From assembly GCA_039028695.1 (NCBI GenBank), contig JBCCHN010000023.1:1-55771 (forward strand): a stretch of DNA of 55,771 nt. Reading direction: 5' to 3'. The DNA comes from JANQKX01 sp039028695. Lineage in GTDB: Bacteria; Pseudomonadota; Alphaproteobacteria; Kiloniellales; Kiloniellaceae. Below, one piece after another: positions 50,400-55,771 of the stretch. The translations under genes and the position numbers were made by a program. Position 1 is the first letter of the stretch, and every line of letters begins with the position of its first letter. The notes under the pieces are model-generated. The model was not told the DNA's origin. It ran no database searches and saw nothing but the letters and a program-made list of their open reading frames with translations.

Positions 50400-52019
50400 C
50401 TAGCCCCGCAAACCGGCCATGGCGGCCGGCCCCCGTACCCCTAGATCCCGCATAACCTCGCGTGCCGCATTGGCACCAGGGGCGCCCATGACCCCTCCTC
50501 CGGGATGGGCGCTGGAGCCGCAGAGGTATAGGTTTTTCACCGGGGTGCGGTATTGGGCAAAGCCCGGCACTGGGCGATTGAAGAGCAGCTGATCCATGGT
50601 CAACTCCCCCTGGAAGATATTGCCTTCGGTGAGGCCGACCTCGTTTTCCAGGTCCCAGGGGCTGCGCACCTCTGCATGAAGAATTAGGTCGCGAAAGTTG
50701 GGACTATGCTCGGAGATTTGATCGATCACTGTTTGACCGAAAGCCTCCCGGTTCGGCCCGTCCCAAGATTCCCCGTTGGCAAGATAGGGCGGTGCGTATT
50801 GGACAAAAACGGTCATGTAGTGCTTGCCCGGCGGCGCCATGGTGGGATCGATCAGCGTTGGTATCAGGCAGTCCAGATAGGGATCCTTGGACCAGGTCCC
50901 TCTTTTCCAATCGTCATAGGCCCGCTCCATGCGCTCGATGCTGTCGGTGAAATGCAGATTGATGCTGAGAGAGGGATTGTCTTTTGGCAGGGCCGGAAAA
51001 TCCGGTAGGCCATCCAAGGCGATATTGAGTTTGCCCGAGGAGCCGCGAATTTTGAAGCGCTCGACGATCTTGAGGAAATCATCCGGCAGATGTTGCGGGT
51101 CTAGTGCTTTGAGAAAAGTGCGTTTGGCGTCCATGTTGGAGATTACCATGCGGCCCCGATATTCATCGCCGTTTTGCAGGCAGACACCGACCGCGCGGTC
51201 ATTTTCCACCAGGACCTGCTCAACCCCGGCGGACATGAGGATTTCACCGCCGTGGCCTTGAAGAGACCGAGCCATGGCCTGGGTAATGGCGCCCATGCCG
51301 CCGCGGGCAAAGCCCCAGGCGCCGATGTTGCCATCCACTTCGCCCATATAGTGATGGAGGAGTACATAGGCCGACCCGGGCGAGCAGGGACCGAGGGCCG
51401 TGCCGATGATGCCGGATCCGGCGAGGTGCGCCTTCAAAAGATCGGATTCGAAATACTCATCCAAAAAGTCGCTAATGCTCATGGACCAGAAGCGCAGGGT
51501 CTCGTACATCTGCGCCTCGCCGAGATCACCGAAGCGCTTGCCCAGGTACAAGAGCTCCTTGATATCCCGAGGCTTAAAGGATGTGGGATCGGGCGGTGTT
51601 CGTAAAAGCAGCGGTTTGATGAAACGGCACTGACGCTTGAGCTCGGTGCTGTAGAGCTCGTAGGCCTCGGCGTCGCGCGCGTTATGGCGGGCAATCTCCC
51701 GGCGATGAATGTCATGGTCGCCAAAGCTCGCCAGGTAGTCGCCGTCGCGGGTGAGGGTGGTGCCGCCTTCGTAGGGAGTGACCTGTAGCCCGTGGCGGGG
51801 CAATTCCAGATCCCGGATGATTTCCGGCCGCAAGAGACTGCAGACGTAAGAGCAATTGGAATAAGTCCAACCGGGGTAGAGTTCCCGGCTGACCGCGGCG
51901 CCGCCGATATAATCGTTGCGCTCCAGCACCAGGACGTCCAGGCCGGCACGCGCCAGATAGCATGCACAGGTCAAGCCATTGTGTCCCGCGCCGATAATGA
52001 TGACGTCGTAGTGCTTCAT
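50400..52019 (-). CDS. PYROXD2/phytoene-desaturase-like FAD oxidoreductase (copy B)
   Basis: The 539-residue protein begins MKHYDVIIIGAGHNGLTCAC, with LERNDYIGGAAVSRELYPGW, GGMGAITQAMARSL and the C-terminal LYLCGSSAHPGGGVMGAPGANAAREVM. It shares the whole architecture of copy A, including GHNGL and the HPGGGVMG tail, and is about 20 residues longer. ATG 52019 is chosen because the Rossmann motif begins there; the longer frame runs into the ribokinase gene. It is the second gene of the minus-strand operon after the kinase (76-base gap) and ends three bases before copy A. Confidence 0.82.
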   Translation of the reverse strand: MKHYDVIIIGAGHNGLTCACYLARAGLDVLVLERNDYIGGAAVSRELYPGWTYSNCSYVCSLLRPEIIRDLELPRHGLQVTPYEGGTTLTRDGDYLASFGDHDIHRREIARHNARDAEAYELYSTELKRQCRFIKPLLLRTPPDPTSFKPRDIKELLYLGKRFGDLGEAQMYETLRFWSMSISDFLDEYFESDLLKAHLAGSGIIGTALGPCSPGSAYVLLHHYMGEVDGNIGAWGFARGGMGAITQAMARSLQGHGGEILMSAGVEQVLVENDRAVGVCLQNGDEYRGRMVISNMDAKRTFLKALDPQHLPDDFLKIVERFKIRGSSGKLNIALDGLPDFPALPKDNPSLSINLHFTDSIERMERAYDDWKRGTWSKDPYLDCLIPTLIDPTMAPPGKHYMTVFVQYAPPYLANGESWDGPNREAFGQTVIDQISEHSPNFRDLILHAEVRSPWDLENEVGLTEGNIFQGELTMDQLLFNRPVPGFAQYRTPVKNLYLCGSSAHPGGGVMGAPGANAAREVMRDLGVRGPAAMAGLRG

Positions 52020-52095
52020 GATCCGGTCTTGCCGTTCGTGCAGGTGTGCCGTCTCTTTCTGGATCGGCAGTGTGAAACCAGCATAGCCAATTCGC

Positions 52096-52986
52096 CTAAT
52101 CGGACAAGAGCGACAAGATCTCGGACCGGTTGGGCTGAGCGGTTTGCGCTCCGGCCCGGGTGCAGGCCAGTGCTGCGCCTGCGTTGGCGAAGGCCAAGGC
52201 AGCCGGTAGATCTTCGCCTTGGTCCATGGCCGCCGCCAAACAGCCGCAAAAGGTATCGCCGGCGCCGGTCGTGTCCACAGCTTCGACAGCGTGGGTGGGG
52301 ACCCGCAGGAGGCCGGCCGGGCCGGTGCTGAGGACACCAGCCGATCCCAAGGTCATCACGGTCGTGAGGTTGTGGCGTTCGGATAACTCCCGAGCCAGCG
52401 ACTCTAAATTCACCGTCTTGGAGCCAGCTAATTGACGCGCCTCGGTTTCGTTGACGATCAAGATGTCGACACCTTCCAGGGCCGTTCGGGGTACGTCACC
52501 ATAGGGCGCCACATTCAAAAGGACCTTGCATCCCTTTTGTCGGGCCCGTTCGATTATGCGCCAGTTCTCCCCATAAGGAATTTCCATTTGCAGGAGCAGC
52601 ATGGACGGCTCCGACAAAAGCTCATCGGGCACTTGGTCGTGAGTCACCTCCAGATTTGCCGCGCTTCCCACCACGATCGCATTTTCGGCTTGTGCATCGA
52701 CAGCAATGGTGGCGCACCCGGTACCGGCTTTGGCGGCTGAGACCCCATGCAGATCTACTCCGGCATCGGCCATGCCTGCGAGGGCGGTCGATGCGAAGCT
52801 GTCCTGACCGACCTTACCGAAAAAGGCGGTTTGCGCGCCGGCTTTGGCAGCGGCGCAGGCTTGATTGGCACCCTTACCGCCGGGGCTGGTGAGATAACTC
52901 TTGGCCAGCACGGTCTCACCGGGGCCGGGCAGCCGGCTCACAGTAAAAGAAATATCCAGGTTGACGGATCCTAGGACGATAATCAT
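52096..52986 (-). CDS. rbsK: Ribokinase-like sugar kinase
   Basis: The 296-residue protein of the PfkB/ribokinase family shows GGKGANQACAAAKAG near the N-terminus and the C-terminal DTTGAGDTFCGCLAAAM with the catalytic aspartate. NLDISFTVSRLPGPGET at the start and NETEARQLAG in the middle also match ribokinase. It phosphorylates ribose or a related sugar or nucleoside with ATP. ATG 52986 starts the conserved MIIVLGSVNLD; upstream codons are unsupported. No ribose transporter is adjacent. It is the first gene of the operon that continues with the two FAD oxidoreductases, hinting at a nucleoside-like or glycosylated substrate, which is inference. Confidence 0.88.
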   Translation of the reverse strand: MIIVLGSVNLDISFTVSRLPGPGETVLAKSYLTSPGGKGANQACAAAKAGAQTAFFGKVGQDSFASTALAGMADAGVDLHGVSAAKAGTGCATIAVDAQAENAIVVGSAANLEVTHDQVPDELLSEPSMLLLQMEIPYGENWRIIERARQKGCKVLLNVAPYGDVPRTALEGVDILIVNETEARQLAGSKTVNLESLARELSERHNLTTVMTLGSAGVLSTGPAGLLRVPTHAVEAVDTTGAGDTFCGCLAAAMDQGEDLPAALAFANAGAALACTRAGAQTAQPNRSEILSLLSD

Positions 52987-53180
52987 CGGGCTCTTTGACC
53001 AACGCGGACTATGGTTCGAGACCAAGAAGTATCTAGTTGCCGTCCATCTGCGTCCAGGGGAGAGGTGAGCGAATGGACGGAAAAGGCAATGCCAACCTTC
53101 GAAAATTTCGATTTACCGCTCGAATATGGGCAGCATACCTGCGAATTAAACATAACTGGTCCCGGATGGCTGGGGTAAGC

Positions 53181-53213
53181 TTGCAATCACAAAGTTACGA
53201 GTCGTGATTGCAA
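53181..53213. promoter_or_regulatory. Perfect 10-bp inverted repeat, candidate operator between divergent genes
   Basis: TTGCAATCAC (53181-53190) and GTGATTGCAA (53204-53213) are exact inverted repeats with a 13-base spacer, in the 271-base gap between the ribokinase operon and the divergent MFS gene. No T-run follows, and the site lies 44 bases before GTG 53258, so a regulator-binding dyad is more likely than a terminator. Confidence 0.55.
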
Positions 53214-53257
53214 ATCGATGTGAGTGCGGCGTTTTTTTGACTTAGGGGCGGTGGCAG

Positions 53258-54448
53258 GTGCGGTCCATTCACTTACCGGTCTGGTTGGGGACCATCGGGC
53301 CACGGCGTGCCCGGACCTTTGCCTCCCTCTTTGCCCTGATGACGACCTGCCGGGCCTTGCTGATTACGGTGGTGCCCTTGAGCGCCAACAACCTGTTGGG
53401 TTCGGTCGAGAACGTTAGCTTATTTTATTTCGGTGTGAGCCTGGCCGGGCTTTGCGGTAGCTTGGCGGCACCCCGCTTTGTCCATTTTTTTGCGCGGCGT
53501 TGGGTATTTACCGCCGGGACCGTGATGATGGCGGCCTCAGCCGGCCTTATGGCGACCCAAACGGTGTCCGGTTTGATTGTCGGCATGGCCTTGCATGTGG
53601 TGTCGATCACCTTTTTGGATATCACCTTTAATCTCTACTTGATGGACCATATTCCCCGAGAACAAATGGGCCAGTTCGAGCCAATGCGTTTGTTTTACTC
53701 GGCCGGCGCTTGGACCGTGGGACCTTGGTTGGGTGTTTTTCTGCAAGCCGAAGTGGCGGCCTGGGTGCCCTTTTCGGTTTCCGCAACAGCGGCGGCCGTG
53801 CTTTTGGTGTACTTTTGGGTACTCCGATTGGGTGACAATCCAGCGGTGTTGCCGGCGAAGCGACCGCCGCCCAATCCGATTAGAAATTTACCGCACTTTT
53901 TTGAGCAGCCACGCTTGCGTTTGGCCTGGGTACTGGCCTTGGGCCGGGCCGGATGGTGGTCGATGTTTTTCATCTACGCGCCGATCTTCTGTGTCGAGGC
54001 GGGGATCGATGATGTTATGAGCGGCGCGATTATCTCCATCGCTTCGGCAGCAGTGTTTATCGTGCCCTTGTGGGGTTGGGTCGGGCGCCGTTTTGGCCTG
54101 CGCAAACTGCTAATCGTCGGCTATGCCCTGAGCGGCTTGGCCACATTGATCATTCCCTTGGGGACAGATGTGGCCTGGCTCGGCGCGGCCCTGTTGGTGG
54201 GGGCGGCTTTGGCCACGAGTACGGTGGACGGCGGTGGCAATGTGCCCTTCTTGCGTGCCGTCCATCCTTTGGAGCGTGCCGAGATGACCGGTGTTTTCGC
54301 CACCTATCGGGATACCGCCCAGCTCTTGCCGCCGGGTATTTTTTCCTTGCTGCTCCGGTTTTTCCCCTTGCCTTCGATATTTCTCGCGGCCGGGTCGGGC
54401 ATGCTCGTACTCGCCTATTTCAGCCGATTTTTGCCCAAGCGTCTTTAG
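53258..54448 (+). CDS. Major facilitator superfamily transporter
   Basis: The 396-residue protein has about twelve hydrophobic segments, GRRFGLRKLLIVGYALSG resembling the loop motif in the C-terminal half, and a central loop around residues 195-215. The N-terminal half shows CGSLAAPRFVHFFARRWVF, a diverged signature. GTG 53258 is the best start, although the first TM begins later and an internal start cannot be ruled out. Substrate is unknown. It is divergent from the ribokinase/FAD oxidoreductase operon across the inverted repeat at 53181, so it may import that operon's substrate, which is inference. Confidence 0.82.
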   Translation: MRSIHLPVWLGTIGPRRARTFASLFALMTTCRALLITVVPLSANNLLGSVENVSLFYFGVSLAGLCGSLAAPRFVHFFARRWVFTAGTVMMAASAGLMATQTVSGLIVGMALHVVSITFLDITFNLYLMDHIPREQMGQFEPMRLFYSAGAWTVGPWLGVFLQAEVAAWVPFSVSATAAAVLLVYFWVLRLGDNPAVLPAKRPPPNPIRNLPHFFEQPRLRLAWVLALGRAGWWSMFFIYAPIFCVEAGIDDVMSGAIISIASAAVFIVPLWGWVGRRFGLRKLLIVGYALSGLATLIIPLGTDVAWLGAALLVGAALATSTVDGGGNVPFLRAVHPLERAEMTGVFATYRDTAQLLPPGIFSLLLRFFPLPSIFLAAGSGMLVLAYFSRFLPKRL

Positions 54449-54580
54449 CACGCGCGAAGAGGTTAGTGAATTTGATTGGACGCCCGCAGTTTGTCCCGCT
54501 ACCATTTCCTCATGTGGTTGTAATGCATAGTAAATTGTAATTACCACTGCCCACCAAACGAGATGGAGCGGGCTTTTGGG

Positions 54581-55771
54581 ATGAGAAGTTTAGCGAGTAT
54601 GAAGAGCGACAGTGGCGCCGGGAGACTCTTTTCCTTGGCGCTGGGGCTGTTTATTGCGGTCTTTGTTTGCTTTTTGTTCCTTTCATCAATGGCCTGGTCG
54701 GCGCCGGTACAATCCAAAGATCAGGTGGAGCGCTATTTGGAGGACAACGATCGGGATTTATCCCGCAAGCTCACCCGCTATAACGAAGAACACCGCATAA
54801 ACACCACCAACTCCAATGACTGGAAAGTTTCCTATTGGAATTGGAAGGTCGATCTTTTGGAAGAGGATCGGGTCTTTTTGTATGTCAACTATGCCATTGG
54901 GCCCACGAAGTGGAATCCGGCGTGGGCGAAAGCGCTTTTCGAATTACAATGGCGGGACGGCGAGCTGGAATTCGTCGGTCATCAGACACAAAAAGAGCTG
55001 GAAGCGGCAAAGGCGGATCCGAGTGAGTCCGTGGGCGGACCGCCGCCGAACGATAAATGCACGCACAACTATTTCGATCCCCATCCCTGTTTGGATACCC
55101 ACCGGATCTGGAAAGAATTCGTCGAGTTTCACGATTTTGAGCAGACCCGGGAAAGCGCGGCTATTTTTCAGGCCTATAAGGAGCATAATGTGGGGGAAGG
55201 CGACCGCTTGATGGCGCGGGCCCGAGGGCTGCCCGACCCAGCAGGCAAGAGCGCCTTTGGCTTGCTTGATGATGTGCGTGCGCTCAATCTGGATATGTAT
55301 CGCGGACGCCAGGAGGCCCCCTGCGGCTTTAACATTTTTCTCGATCGCCCATGTCCCGGCGCCAAGGAGCTGTTCGAGGCCTTTTTAGAAAAGCATGGAT
55401 TGGAGCCTAATCTGCGGACGGCGAGCATGTTTGCCGCCTATGCGGAAGGCGATTTTCGCACCGCCGATACCCAATACGCGATGGAAAAGGGTTTGCCGGT
55501 GCCAGCTTATGGTTATCAGCCCACCGGCGTGGCGCGGGACGTGGCCGGCATGGGGCTCAATCCCCGGATCACACGGGAGCAGGCCTGCAGTTATAATCCA
55601 TATGCCGCCTTACCCTGCCTGGACAGTAAAGCGCAGTGGTTGGACTTTGCGGCCCGTTACGGCTTGGAAGACAGCCGGGAAAACGCCGAGATCTTTCAAG
55701 CCTACACAGAAGGAACCTATAAGGTGGCCGATCAGCTCTTGGCCCAGGCCAAAGGCGTTACTCATGAGCAG
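54581..55771 (+). CDS. Unrecognised exported protein with 88-residue cysteine-containing repeats, C-terminus cut by window end
   Basis: The frame opens at ATG 54581 and stays open to the last base, giving 397 residues. Residues 15-40 are a signal peptide or N-terminal membrane anchor (LFSLALGLFIAVFVCFLFL). Residues 42-157 form a tryptophan-rich region I do not recognise. From Cys160 a repeat of exactly 88 residues begins, with cysteines at 160, 248 and 336: each copy reads Cys-x2-Asn-x6-Cys after a Pro, then an aromatic-rich helix and F(Q/A)AYxE, ending in (A/E)xGLP-like turns. The third copy is followed by the window end. Function unknown; periplasmic disulfide-linked repeats are inferred. 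Confidence 0.7.
   Translation, partial: MRSLASMKSDSGAGRLFSLALGLFIAVFVCFLFLSSMAWSAPVQSKDQVERYLEDNDRDLSRKLTRYNEEHRINTTNSNDWKVSYWNWKVDLLEEDRVFLYVNYAIGPTKWNPAWAKALFELQWRDGELEFVGHQTQKELEAAKADPSESVGGPPPNDKCTHNYFDPHPCLDTHRIWKEFVEFHDFEQTRESAAIFQAYKEHNVGEGDRLMARARGLPDPAGKSAFGLLDDVRALNLDMYRGRQEAPCGFNIFLDRPCPGAKELFEAFLEKHGLEPNLRTASMFAAYAEGDFRTADTQYAMEKGLPVPAYGYQPTGVARDVAGMGLNPRITREQACSYNPYAALPCLDSKAQWLDFAARYGLEDSRENAEIFQAYTEGTYKVADQLLAQAKGVTHEQ

Noticed and set aside
53068..53204. Two overlapping small plus-strand frames (37 and 44 codons) in the ribokinase/MFS gap
   Set aside because: They overlap each other and the inverted repeat, have no recognisable sequence, and the region is a divergent promoter.

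Overview
The window reads as ordinary chromosome of a moderately GC-rich alphaproteobacterium. A Rhodospirillales-like marine or aquatic heterotroph is my best guess. The guess rests on the gene families (DUF6356, DUF1194, CpaA-type prepilin peptidase, GlnT/PuuA-type glutamine synthetase, a FadB-type protein with a C-terminal hydratase) and on codon use; no rRNA or marker gene is present. I see no tRNA, rRNA, CRISPR array, integrase or intact insertion sequence.

Layout. (1) 1-5409: a truncated DUF457 membrane protein, then an Lrp/AsnC regulator followed by a GlnT/PuuA-like ligase, a MetX-like alpha/beta hydrolase and a DUF1932 dehydrogenase, probably one nitrogen-related catabolic operon. (2) 5406-8926: a carboxymuconolactone-decarboxylase-like gene, two transporters (MFS and SLC13-like), and a decayed copy of the first 30 codons of that same gene, so the transporters lie between two direct repeats. 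(3) 9131-9570: a gene-free stretch with promoter-like boxes, a chain of stable hairpins and terminator-like ends, which I regard as a probable structured RNA. (4) 9721-20676: hydroxypyruvate isomerase, then a lipid block: a fused acyltransferase/hydrolase, thiolase, hydroxyacyl-CoA dehydrogenase/hydratase, FadE and an AidB-like acyl-CoA dehydrogenase. (5) 20728-28569: gamma-glutamyltransferase and a ketopantoate-reductase-like gene, converging with a minus-strand operon (DUF6356, dimethylformamidase-like, two-domain CoA-transferase), then a second Lrp regulator with a clear promoter. (6) 28736-41130: an orphan GspA/GspB pair, a Crp/Fnr regulator, enoyl-CoA hydratase, prepilin peptidase, a 1373-residue type-I-secreted adhesin-like protein, and a histidine kinase/response regulator pair. 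(7) 41200-52986: CocE-like hydrolase, phosphatase, M20 carbamoylase-like amidohydrolase, then a tight minus-strand operon (ribokinase, two FAD oxidoreductases, GcvT-like, DadA/PuuB-like oxidase, DUF1194). (8) 53181-55771: an inverted repeat, an MFS transporter and an unrecognised exported protein with exact 88-residue repeats, cut by the window end.

The recurring theme is catabolism of amides, amines and acyl chains under Lrp-type control. The least explained pieces are the RNA-like locus at 9131-9570, the acyltransferase/hydrolase fusion, the 88-residue repeat protein and the ribokinase-GcvT-oxidase operon. All functional calls come from reading the sequence and recalling family motifs; no database search was possible.
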